Positions 1-35,754 of a DNA stretch of 64,000 nt are shown here, piece by piece (position 1 is the first letter of the stretch; every line of letters starts with the position of its first letter). A program made the position numbers and the translations under genes. The notes beneath the pieces are model-generated. The model ran no database searches. It had not been told where the DNA came from and saw only the letters and a list, made by a program, of their open reading frames with translations. Source of the stretch: Cristatella mucedo (lineage: Eukaryota > Bryozoa > Phylactolaemata > Cristatellidae); NCBI GenBank assembly GCA_009760855.2, contig WPIO01000117.1:392501-456500 (forward strand), read 5' to 3'.

Positions 1-561
1 TCAAGACTCTCATAAGCTACAGCGACAGTCAGCGACAGCGGCGTGATAGTCGGGCCCCAAATAAACCTATTAAACCGCCAAGAAAATCCAAGCATAGCCT
101 GGGATCATCATGCATTGTATTGTCGTGTATTGTATGCGAATACTAGGTGCACAAAATTGGGCGGGGGGGGGGGTTTCGCAGGGTAGGTACAAGAGCTTAA
201 AAACGGTGGCCATGATTCGAAGGACACGCACTGTCGTGAAAAAATCCCTTGAAGAGTAACAATCTCAAGTTTGTGCTTTAATATGAACATAAGTTATTAT
301 TATAATCCTGGTTTCTGATAAAACATTTGTCAGATGCAGGCAAACAGACACCACGCGTCTGTTTGCTTGAATAGCAATTCTAAATATGTTCACACGAAAT
401 TAAATCAAAAGAACCAGCATTACCTAATAACAGGAAATTGTTTTGTACAATTAAGTTATGACGTATTTATAATGTATTTAAAAATACAGTTGCTAGTGAA
501 ATAAAATTGTGCGATAACGACTTAGAATTGCTTTTTCATATACAGCTATCACGGACGGTGT
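1..561. other. usherin intron 9, unique part
   Basis: AT-rich intron sequence with a short poly-G run near 165-175. No laminin EGF exon was found here on the minus strand, so exon 10 lies outside the window. Confidence 0.6.
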
Positions 562-975
562 TTAATAATAATAATAATAAATTTTTATAGCGCCATCAGA
601 GAGCTAAATCTCTTCTAGGCACTTTGAATTTGCTGCAAAAGAAGCATGTTCAAATGGTTAGTGATAGCATGCTCAATGACAACAAGCATAACATGGTTAG
701 GGGTGACATGCACAGGATCAGCTTGCAAATATGGTTAGTGTCAGCACACATATGAGCACACTAAGGACGAATCACATTGACCCAGTAAATGCTGTCATAA
801 ATATATGCACTTTCAGCTTTCTTAAAGGTTTTCTAGTCAGAGGATGTCGTGGCGAAAGTCGGAAGTGAGCTTCATGCTTTTGGAGAAAATGAACTGAAGG
901 CACGGTCTCCAAAGGATTCGAGGCTCGTGCGAGATATATTTAAATGATTATATTTCGGAAAGCGGATGCTTCGTT
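562..975 (-). repeat. LINE-A 3' fragment next to usherin exon 9
   Basis: Begins with a (TAA)n tail (562-580), then the family hairpin (GCGCCATCAGAGAGCTAAAT) and the 3' UTR and last codons of LINE-A in minus orientation. It ends about 12 nt from the exon 9 donor hexamer (992-987). The copy is 5'-truncated and diverged. Confidence 0.85.
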
Positions 976-992
976 TATCAAAGTATCGTTAC

Positions 993-26489
<25,497 letters not shown>

Positions 26490-27384
26490 CAAATGGCACC
26501 ACCTGTAACAAACCTATAAGCACTACGTTTGCAATTGCACTGCGCTGTCGAGTGCTTCGCTAGCCCCATTAAACAAAAGCATACTTAAAGCATCGTAGCT
26601 GTATGAAAAATATAAATCTCTAACACGCAACAGAGTGATCGACTTCAGTCAAACTTAACGTAACGTCTTTGCAAGCATACAAGATTCAAGAGTTCGTTCG
26701 TTTTCATCTATTCAATGGTGAGTGAATTCATTTCTTCCGAAGATGAGAACTAGAGCAACTAAACATCTGCATCTGAATGTGAAGCACGATGCGAATGTGA
26801 AGCATCTGGATGCAGACTCATTTCTCTTAGGGTGCTCTACAACTGAGATATCTAATTTTACTTTCATGCTCTATTTTAATTCGTCTGTCCGCAATTATTT
26901 GCTTTAGATGCGGCGAGACTTGAAAAAGTACTCACCGCTTTCAAGTAACGCCCGCTGTACTTGCGAGTGAGTTATTGCAAGACATAAGCGATGCCTGGAA
27001 TTGCACTTATCTCTACGTAGTATTAGCGAAGCTGGTCATCGGCAAAGTTTTACTGTGCGAGGGAATGAGTGCGGAAGGAAATAGAGTGCTTTTAGAGTGC
27101 GAGAGAAATGCGGACCAGGACAGAGAAACAGCGTGAGAGTGGCGCCAAATGAAAACGAACGAAATCTCGAAATTTTTCACAACCTGAGAGAACTGCAGCG
27201 TTCATCTTGAAATCTACTCATAGTGATCAGAATATTTTGTATAGTCAACATCGGCAGGAAAGCCGAACTTTGGAGGCTCATTTAAAGAGGAAAGTCTACT
27301 CTCACTTGGAGCAATTTACTAACCAACGCCCCAAGCAACCGGCAAAGACAACAAATTCGCAGACGCCAAAAGGCAGTTTCTGAT
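26490..27384. other. sequence upstream of the usherin start codon
   Basis: The promoter and 5' UTR should lie here or further right. I see no clear TATA box or initiator, and no family repeat. Confidence 0.4.
26503..26504 (-). other. possible 3' splice site in the usherin 5' UTR
   Basis: The minus strand reads ggtttgttacag|GTGG 13 nt before the start codon, which could be the acceptor of a 5'-UTR intron. Vertebrate USH2A also has a noncoding first exon. No matching upstream exon or promoter could be located, so this is weak. Confidence 0.25.
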
Positions 27385-27530
27385 GATGATTATAATTCAT
27401 TTGCATAGCGCCCTACGAGAACTTGATCGCGATTTGGGCGCTTTACATGTGCCGCTGGGCTCGAGCCCATGGCCTCGGTTTTCAAATGCAAATCATCTTC
27501 ATCAGCTCGGTCGTTAAAGGCACCTGACAA
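27385..27530 (-). repeat. SINE-2 copy
   Basis: ATAATTCATTTGCATAGCGC, an interrupted hairpin, then antisense GGGCTCGAGCCCATGGCCTC (B-box region) and GGTCGTTAAAGGCACC (A-box region). The middle is disturbed by about 40 bp. Confidence 0.7.
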
Positions 27531-28074
27531 ATTTTGCACCTTAACAGCTGGGCCAATAATTACAAGGGATGGCAAGGGACAGGCGCCAAGTTCTGGAATG
27601 GCGCACACGGAGGCGGAGTCAGAATGTTAACAAATGTGAGCAAGACCCGAACGATTTTATGCAGAGGATAAGACCCAAGACGATTGTGCAATTATCATAG
27701 AAAATAATCGCTAATAAATAATCGAAATAAGCGCTAATTCGACGTGAACTCGGTGGCTACTTGTCGAGTAGTGAGTAGGATGTCATTTTGTCGTTGGTGA
27801 CGGTCGGGGATATAGGAATGAGGGGTGGCCTAGGTCGCGGCAATGCTACAAGAATAACAATGCTCCTTATCCTCCCCCTTGGCTCAGCCACTGAGAGTGT
27901 AATGCTACTGCAGAAACGGGATGGCGAGGTAGTAGTCTATCGAGTCATGCTCTGTCCACGAGAAAACAGTTCACAGGAGTCGAGACGCGCGAGTAGTAGC
28001 GCGAGTAGTAGTAGTAATAACATTAAACAACTGGCAAGTAAGAGAAAGAGAAAGCTCGAGCTAGCAACTAGATC

Positions 28075-28240
28075 TTGCGTCTGGGTCTTAGCCCAAAGGT
28101 AGGGTGCCCGCGCTTCACGATCCAGGTTATGGGTTTGAGTACTGCAGTGGACGATCCTTACTTTTCCCCTGCAAGCGGTGGTGGCAGCAGCTTAAGCTGT
28201 TCTGCCGCCACGCATACAAGCTGCTATATAAGCCCTGACT
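28075..28240 (+). repeat. SINE-1 copy
   Basis: Head TCTTAGCCCAAAGGTAGGG, degenerate B box GGGTTTGAGTAC, GGACGATCC, CTGCAAGCGGTGG and the tail GCTGCTATATAAGCC. Confidence 0.65.
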
Positions 28241-29344
28241 TGTTCTTAGCTGTCGCGCCCACAGACGTGGCTGGGTGCTTTTGTTAGAGGCGCGGGCTTT
28301 GCCGTCACCAGTCGAACCCCGTCACGAGTTCACTGGGCTTTCGTCCGTTGAATGCGCTAGGTCTTTTCAATTGGGCGCAATCAATGCAATCCTCGAGATA
28401 ACTTGCGGCTTCAAGAAGTGCATTTGTCGAGAAAGCTTTTCAGGAGATCAGCGTATTAAGGCGATGCAATCCACTGATTGTCGCAAGAAATGCGTCGTAT
28501 GTGCGCGGCCTCCTTGACCACATCGCTTAAAAAATGCACCAGCTTGTTATGTATCGGGAACCGGAAGGAAGAATGTCTTTTTGGCCACGAGAGTTGAAGT
28601 CGTGACGTTCGACGCCAAACGCTATCCATGTAGCTACCCGCTGGCAGCGAGGTGGGTGGCTTTTATCACCGAACAGGCACAGGTGACAGTCGCATGAGAT
28701 CGGCTGGGCGTTAGGCACTTTACCTTAAGAGAGCAGCATTTGAAGTAACTGACTCGCCGAGCAGCACGGTAATAATCTAGGCTCGTATTTGGAGAAGATC
28801 CGACTCAGAGGCAAGGCAAGGCTCCTTCGTTATGAATTTAGGAGATCGCGAGATATGCAAAGGCTGAATGTGCGACCGCCTCCCTGCCGATGACAGCCAG
28901 GCTAGCTTGAGGAGGAAATTCAATCTTTAAGGATTCATTTTAAAAAAAGGGCCTGGTTTGCCTCAAAAGATTCTTTTGACATTTTAGACGAGAGGAGAGA
29001 GGATCGAATCGTGAAAGAATAACTAGCGTGCATTATGTACTGCGCTTCGCAGTGCATTTCGTTTCTCGCGGATCAGGCAAAGCCAAAATAGTATGCAAAC
29101 TAAAAAAGTATCTACCATCTCTTAAAACGGATATCTAGTCAAGCAAATCGAGTGCTTAATGCGATGGCATTCGCACCTAGTTCATGCAACACTATCATCA
29201 AACCAGATCGTAACTTCAAATAACAAGGACAACCATCACGACACTATGCCGCCGAATCAGAAGCCGTGAAGGGCAATGTGAAATGATGGAGCACCATGAA
29301 TCGCCACGCCTGGGTAAAGAAAATTGTTATTACGAATATTTTAA
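28241..29344. other. unique stretch
   Basis: No gene or repeat recognised. Confidence 0.45.
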
Positions 29345-29465
29345 ATATTTGCAATTTTTCACTAACCAATTGGCGTGCTCCTTTTTCAGCATACAGTGTC
29401 CGAAGTTCCTCGTACGAGATTTAGTTCTCTTAGGGCAACATATAAACCATACATATATTTTGTGG
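29345..29465 (+). repeat. LINE-A tail fragment
   Basis: ACTAACCAATTGGCGTGCTC, then AGATTTAGTTCTCTTAGGGC: sense 3' end. Confidence 0.7.
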
Positions 29466-29597
29466 ACCTAATTATATTAGTTTTTATCCTTTTCATATTC
29501 AATGTACTAGAGCCCTGCGCCGGTCTAACATATTCATATGAAGTTCGCCATATTTAGTTTCTCAGAGAAGAAAAATAAAATTAATGCGCATAGAGTA

Positions 29598-29910
29598 TTT
29601 TCAATGTGTATAGCACACTCAAAGTCAATAGGCAGCCAAAAAGCTTCACCTCCTCACAATAAAAAGAGAAATAGAGAAGCACAGATGAGTCAGGAGAGCA
29701 GTTAAGGTAGTGAGTAGCCTAAAAGTAGCATCTCAGGACCTCTGGAAAGGATGCACCATAGTCGGCAGCAGGAGAGCATATGCCGTTGCGTAAACAATTG
29801 TGGAAATGAGTTCATAAAAATAATACACTTGATAAAGCACCCTCAGAGAACTCAACCTCTCACTAGTCACTTTACATCTGCTGGTTTCACAGTCTAGGAC
29901 CTGCGGAGTA
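29598..29910 (-). repeat. LINE-B 3' fragment carrying a nested LINE-A tail
   Basis: LINE-B 3' sequence from GTGTATAGCACACTC to GTGGAAATGAGTTC (29818), then a 63-bp LINE-A 3' end (about 29819-29882), then LINE-B again (CACAGTCTAGGACCTGCGGA). Confidence 0.8.
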
Positions 29911-31085
29911 AAATAATTTAAAGAAGTCATTTTAGCACAAGCTTTTACTGACAAACTTGAAAGACGCAAATGGCAGTCATCAAATCTTCACCGACCATCC
30001 TTTCAGCCTACTGATTAGCGTTGGCCTGCTTGCAAGCTTAATAGCCACATCGCATGCATTTCCTCACAACGAAGTCTTCAGTTATGATAGAATCCTGAAG
30101 TCAACGCCTTTCATAAGGATGGGATCTCTATGCCCAATAACACAGTGCTAATGTGATTTTCGGAATATTATTACGATTTCATCGTTCGATCGGATACACT
30201 GATGGGCACTTTTCCCATGCTCTCAGAGCTCATCATCAGAATGCAGCACGACGAAATCACGTCACCTTGGAATGTAAGCTACCTTAAAGACTTCAGCTAA
30301 TGGTTAATTCAACGTTGACGTACCTTAGTGAGCTCGTGGTAGCTCAGTTAAGAGTGAGTCACCTACTCTTTGAGCTGCTACTTTGAGTTGCTGCCGTTTT
30401 GCGTAACATCAGCAACTAAGTAGTCCTGCCACTCAGGGTCCAGACCGCTGCAGTTTCATTGTAGCTATTTGCGGTCACAGCTACTGCGCATATGAGGCAC
30501 ACTTTCATGTCTCACGGCTTTAATATGACTCGTCAAACTAAGCTCCGTTGACTTCGCCCTCGTGAGCCTCAAACCACCACGAGCTAAGCATGCAAGCTTC
30601 AATGACTACGACCGTGTGTTAAACTCAGATAGCACATACAGAGCGGTCAATCTGTTTCTCAGAACCAAATATTTAGCTTAGGAAAGGGTGGAGGTACTTC
30701 GCGACTTTATGGCTGCCTGACGTCGCGCCTACCGAGAGTAAATACTCGCGGTAAAACTACCGTCCCCGTCGCTACAGGCTTCGCCAGTTAAGGGACGTAA
30801 TAGCCGCGGTCTCCGTGGCTATGAACAGTCGCAGCCCCCAGCGCGAAATTGAAAGCACAATCCGAAAATTTTCCCGTAGAGCATATAGCTGGCAAATACG
30901 AATTACACTGCTGATGAAAAGTTGGCATGCGATTGATTGCCCAGAGACAGAATTCGCTGAGCAAGCGTACCATTCACGGCGGTGGACCTCAATAGTTCGT
31001 AGACGCGGATGTCGTCAAAGGTGATAAAAGCCATTGGCAAAGCTGCAGCTAACTTGAAGAAACAGCACCGCTACGCTGCAGCATG
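29911..31085. other. unique stretch
   Basis: Near 30345 a GGTAGCTCAGTTAAGAG motif looks like a tRNA A box, but no B box follows. Nothing else recognised. Confidence 0.4.
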
Positions 31086-31113
31086 GTTCAAACGACCTCT
31101 GGGTCGTTTGAAC
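31086..31113. repeat. perfect 12-bp hairpin
   Basis: GTTCAAACGACC, loop TCTG, then GGTCGTTTGAAC. No T tract follows it. Confidence 0.9.
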
Positions 31114-31508
31114 TGCGGTCACGGAGCGGCAGCTCGACGCATGCATTCAAACCGTTTAGTTGAATGCCCATCGATTGATGTACAGCTGAGCTGAATGAGT
31201 CACAGAAACTACGCTACAAAGCCCTTTTTCATTAAATAAGTGCCAGGCTATTGTGTGCCGAGTCCCGGCAATCGATTCGCATCTGAACGAACGAGCAGCC
31301 GACAGCGTAAACTCTACGAAGCTGCTCGCTGAAGCAAGGCGAAGGCCGAACAAAATTGTTCCGGTTCCGGCGTGGCAGCGACTTCTGCTTCGCTCCGGCG
31401 TAGCTAGCGCTGCCCGAGGCAGCGCGCTAAGTCATGCGCGTGTGCAAAGCGCGGCCACTTGCAGCCGTATTAGCAGCGTCACTACGCTAATAAATCGCGC
31501 CGTATGAC

Positions 31509-31630
31509 ATGAGCGGACGCCTATCGTCCGGCGGCGGTTCGGAACTGGCTGCCGCGGCAGACTACGGCGAACTGCTAGTCTCTGTTTTGCTTTGCATCGT
31601 CTGCTGCCTGGCGGTTATACTGTCTAGGAG
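31509..31630 (+). CDS. candidate first exon of an unknown membrane protein
   Basis: The ATG at 31509 opens a 43-codon frame in GC-rich sequence: MSGRLSSGGGSELAAAADYG followed by a hydrophobic helix (LLVSVLLCIVCCLAVIL, residues 22-38) and SRR. This looks like a short lumenal N-terminus plus a signal anchor. The frame stops at 31638 unless a GT donor at 31631 (AGGAG|GTTGGT, weak) is used. Joining to the acceptor at 31746-31747 (cgtgcttgcag) keeps the frame open. I do not recognise the protein. It points away from usherin, about 5 kb from the usherin start codon. The evidence is frame, helix and splice sites only. Confidence 0.35.
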
Positions 31631-31747
31631 GTTGGTCTGAAGTCTGCGGCTCTGGTGGCAACGGCGCAAACTGCCGGGAAACGCGAGACGCGCCGAGGAG
31701 AAGCTGCACCAGCACCGGTCCAAGTCTTGACTCTCTCGTGCTTGCAG

Positions 31748-31911
31748 GGGCAACTGGCGCAGCGGGGGCATCGCTTCGCTCGGCGGTGGCGGCGGCGGCG
31801 ACGATGCTGACCGCAGCGTCACGCTCGTTCACGCGACCGAGGTTGAAATGACCCGGTGGCATAGCCCATTTCTCGTGAAGCTAGCAGAGAATAAAGTATC
31901 TTCGCTGCAAG
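31748..31911 (+). CDS. candidate second exon of the unknown plus-strand gene
   Basis: 164 nt, phase 2 in and phase 1 out. It codes a glycine/aspartate-rich linker (GGGGGGDD), then SVTLVHATEVEMTRWHSPFL and VKLAENKVSSLQ. The acceptor has a pyrimidine tract (ctctctcgtgcttgcag). The best donor is CAAG|GCAAGT at 31912, which fits the consensus of the rare GC-AG intron class. The intron before it would be 117 bp, like the shorter usherin introns. No family recognised. If the splice sites are wrong, this is just a GC-rich open frame. Confidence 0.35.
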
Positions 31912-32334
31912 GCAAGTACCGACGCATCGCTGCGTGCCTGCCTGCCGAGCCGACGGGCGAGTTTTCGTGGCAGTCGGCCGCTTCGGCTTCCGTCGTCTGC
32001 TTAGTCTGTATGCGTCTTCCCGTGTCTGCCTGTCCAGTCTCCGTATATGCGAGCCGACAACGAATTTCTTGTTACTCTCAGCAGGAAGCACGATAACGCA
32101 GCTGTACGTGCAAGTGCCACTATCCGTTAGCACGTAATGGTGCATTGTAAAAGGTTTTAGTCGATTGTTTTAATGTCCTGCTGCTGCTGCTGCACTCTTT
32201 TCAAGGAATTAGCTAGTTCTCGACTTCCTGAAGAACTCAAATGCTGCCATGTCTCTGTATCTGCCCCAGTCTGTGTCTCTGTGAGTATTTTGTGTGTGCT
32301 CATGTTTCCTTCGCTATAAATAAAGAAATAAATT
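31912..32334. other. unique stretch
   Basis: Contains a short CTG run near 32180. Nothing else recognised. Confidence 0.4.
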
Positions 32335-32470
32335 AAATTAATTTGTATAATGCCCTAAGAGAGCTTAACTCTATTCAGGAACTTCTCACATGCCACGGGT
32401 CTCGAGCCCAGGACCTCGGCCAGACTTTATTCTGGGCGCAAGCACCTTAACTACGTGTCTCGCCTTTACT
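32335..32470 (-). repeat. SINE-2 copy
   Basis: AATTTGTATAATGCCCTAAG, GAGAGCTTAACTCTATTCAG, antisense GGGTCTCGAGCCCAGGACCT and CAAGCACCTTAACTACG. The hairpin has mutated. Confidence 0.75.
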
Positions 32471-32789
32471 CAATAACCTGAGTAAAGGCACGATATAGAG
32501 CAATGATGTGACGTTGCTAAAACAATCGTTGCATCGACTAAGCTCTGGTTGGCATAGCACTGGTCATTCCCACTTCAGGTACTTTTACACTGTAGGATAT
32601 GTAATGTGGCACGACTTGAATTTGTGGCAGCTTCGGCAACACTCTTCCCGATATATGTAAAGGTTAAACTGACGGTGGGTTGAAGGTACTGCCATTAAGA
32701 TGGTGATACTTGGCTGGGTTTCAGACGGTTTTCTCCGTGAGATTAAATGTACAGTTAAACTATAGAATTGTATGTATAGTTACAGAGGT

Positions 32790-33240
32790 ATAGTTAAACA
32801 GTTAGATTCCGAAAAGTGGGTGGTACGATGCTTAGCCTGGTGTGGTAGTGGATCTGGTAGGTAGGCTGGAGCCAAATAACGAAGGGACCTGAAAGTGAGT
32901 GACAAACCTTGAAGTCGATGCGTTGCTTGATTTAGACCAATGCAGGTCGGCGAGAAGTGGTGGGATGTGGCAACTGCTACGCTCACGACAGACAAGCCTA
33001 GCTGCAGAGGTTTGCACCAGCAGTATGCGTCTGAGTGCACAGGCCGGTAGGCCAGCAAGCAGTGAGTTACAGAAGTCAAGACCGGATTCACAAATGTATG
33101 GACCAATTTAGATGTGACATCCCTGTCAAAGCAAACCCAAACTTCAGCGTTGTCATATAGCTGAAAGTAGGCAGACTTGACTGTGGAGCTAATGTGGTCG
33201 TCCAATGAAAGGTCACTTTGGAACACGACACGTAATCTCG
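32790..33240 (-). repeat. LINE-A C-terminal fragment
   Basis: Minus-strand codons FQSDLSLDDHISSTVKSAYF, then QTSAARLVCRERSSCHIPPL in another frame. Followed by a SINE-2 scrap at 33245-33320 (antisense GGGTCCAGCCCATGACC). Confidence 0.85.
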
Positions 33241-33654
33241 ATCCAGGTGATTCTCATATGCCTAAGGGGTCCAGCCCATGACCTTCGTGGTTGAAGGTGA
33301 GTACCTTACCCCTCGACCAAAACAGGGCACCAATCTCTTATATTGCAATAATATAAACTGTTTTTATGGGACCTGTACTGTTATGCTTCAATGGATACTA
33401 CTCTATAGTGTTGTGGCTTCCTAGCCTTTACTAATTCTGGTGGTGGCACAGCGTATGCTATATATCTGAACCTGACATTCCACCCCTCTGCCTAGCAGCA
33501 AAACAGGAAATTGCAAAATATGAATATCCTTACTTCCGAGGCAATTTCTTTGTGGAGCAATAGCTTTCTCTGTTTATTTATAGCCTGAGTGATTAGGAAA
33601 GAACACTTTGTGACAAAGGAAAAATAAATAGAAATCTTTTACCTAGTGTAATAA

Positions 33655-33900
33655 AAATACAACTTTTGTGTCACGCCCTAGGCCTAGGAGAACTCAATCT
33701 CTTAATGGGCACTTTAATTTGCCTGGAAAGGAAGCGCATTGATTGGTTGATGGTAACATGTACAGTGTTAGCAGACATAAGCGCACAAAGCAAAATGCAC
33801 ACCGACCCAACTTCAGTCGTGAGTGAGTTCAAGGCTTGGGAGCGTACGAGCTAAAGGCACGGTCTCTAAAAGTATATGAGATTAGATATATAAGCTTTTG
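33655..33900 (-). repeat. LINE-A 3' fragment
   Basis: Hairpin (GAGAACTCAATCTCTTAATG), 3' UTR and a shortened C-terminal end. Confidence 0.75.
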
Positions 33901-34534
33901 TAAAGAGCTCAATGGGAACCAAAGCTTCATCTGCCGTTTTACAATTCCCCATAAGAAAAGCAAAACTATGTTGAATCTAGGTCCAGACCGCATTCATGTC
34001 GTTGAACCGGCATTCGAAAGTTAAGGCTTCGTGGGAGCTGATGGGTGTAACCCGACAGCTGCAAAAGATGGCCTTCTAGGAAGCTGCAAGACAGATGGCC
34101 CACAGCTCGACTTCAAGATTGAGGGCAGGCGTTTGACTAGCTAGCAAAGTCGGGCATTGGCTCCCAGCTGTGCCAAATGCAAAGAAGGGCTGGCAGCAGG
34201 TGGTTTCCTATTCCTCGCTATGAGTACGAGTTGCTGGTCACTCTTTTTCACAAACGCTCCCGTTTACTGTTGCTTCTCGGGGATTTCAGGCAGTTGTAAA
34301 ACTTCTAGATGGTGGTTTTTGATTCTATTAGTAACCTATGTGAAACATTTTCTGTAAATAGTTATTGAGAGAGGACAATTCATACAAAGCACTTAATGTA
34401 AGGAAAAGGTTAGTTTAAGCATAAATGTAGTCCAGTCAAAGGATTCTATAAGGTCAGTCGGGAGTAAGTTCCACGCTGAGGGATCTTGCTAACTGACGTG
34501 CGGCTCCATTCCTAGGCTGCGACAGCTTTTCAGC

Positions 34535-35680
34535 ATTGGTTTGGATGTCAAGCAACCTTCTTTGGAATGCAGACCTAGGTAAAGTCTCTCTGCTTGTTTT
34601 TCCTTATCTTTTGGTTGCGTTTGCATCTATGGATCACCAGTCCTTCTCGAGCGCCTCTCATCTCTCATGGGCATCACTGGCGAAGCACCACGATAGCTCT
34701 GATTCTATCTCAGTGGGAGACTCCAAAGGATATATGTGAACAGAGAAAGGTCTTCCGAGGAACCACTGAAGTACGGGGTACCTCTGGGCTCTGTGCTTGG
34801 TCTGCTTCTTTTCACAGCTTTTATTCTGCCTCTTGCCGATGTGATTCCAAGCACAATCTAAGCTTTCAATTCTATGCAGATGACACTCAGTTGTACTTTT
34901 TCTTTGATCTCTCCCAGTGGTCCTGACCGTCGATTTATTTAAACTTGCTTGCTGCACCTATTGCTGACATCTGCTCATGTATGGCAGTGAACTTTCTCCA
35001 ATTAAATGACGATAAAACCAACTTACTAGTTGTGGGCAAACCAAGTGTGACTCGGAAATTGGAAAGCTTAGTGCTCAAAATTGGCTCTGCCAGCATGGCT
35101 CCGGTTGTATCTGCACGAAATCCTGATGTCCTGTTCCTAATAGCAATGTACTAAATGACCACACGAGCTCAATAGTCAAATATGCCTACTTTCAGCTACG
35201 AAACATTGCTAAAGTTTGGGCTTGCTTTGACAGGAATGCTACATCGAAATTGGTCCATTCATTTTGTACATCCTATCTCGACTTCTGTAACTCACTGCTT
35301 GCTGGTTTACTAGCCTGTGCAAGCAGGCACTTACAGTTGGTGCGCAACTCTGCAGCTAGGTTGTCTGTTGTGAGCAGCGAAGTTACATCACACCACTTCC
35401 GGCCGACCTACTGTGGCTCATAGTCAAGCAGGGTATCGACCTGAAGGTTCTCCCCCTCTTCTTGTAGGTTCCTTTATTCTCTGCTTCAGTCTACCTATCC
35501 GACTACTCTCCCCACCAGGCTAGGCATTATGCAGCTTACTGTTCTTGATCGGATCGCTTAGCTATACTTCGTATGAGCCTCAAATCCTTTGCAGACCGTA
35601 CCTTTAGTTGGTATGCTTCCAAAGCCTGGATCTGACTCCCGACTGACGTTACGACATTCCCTGACTCCCAATCATTTTAA
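34535..35680 (+). repeat. LINE-A copy, reverse transcriptase to C-terminus, plus orientation
   Basis: Reads SFQFYADDTQLYFFFDLSQ, FLQLNDDKTNLLVVGKPSVT and KIGSASM on the plus strand, then a decayed LDFCNSLLAG and LHWLPVK region. The YADD motif is intact but the frame is broken several times. Ends within the C-terminal codons and lacks the 3' tail. Confidence 0.88.
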
Positions 35681-35754
35681 GCTTTGTATTAATACATTCC
35701 ACTAAAGTAAACAGAAGTATACAACGAATTCAATTAGTTTCATTAATGTATTCC

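Noticed and set aside
30340-30420. tRNA-like A box GGTAGCTCAGTTAAGAG
   Set aside because: No B box at the right distance and no cloverleaf; probably chance or an old SINE head.
31638-31640. In-frame TGA after the candidate first exon as a selenocysteine codon
   Set aside because: The frame stays open for only about 24 codons after it, no selenoprotein family fits, and splicing explains it better.
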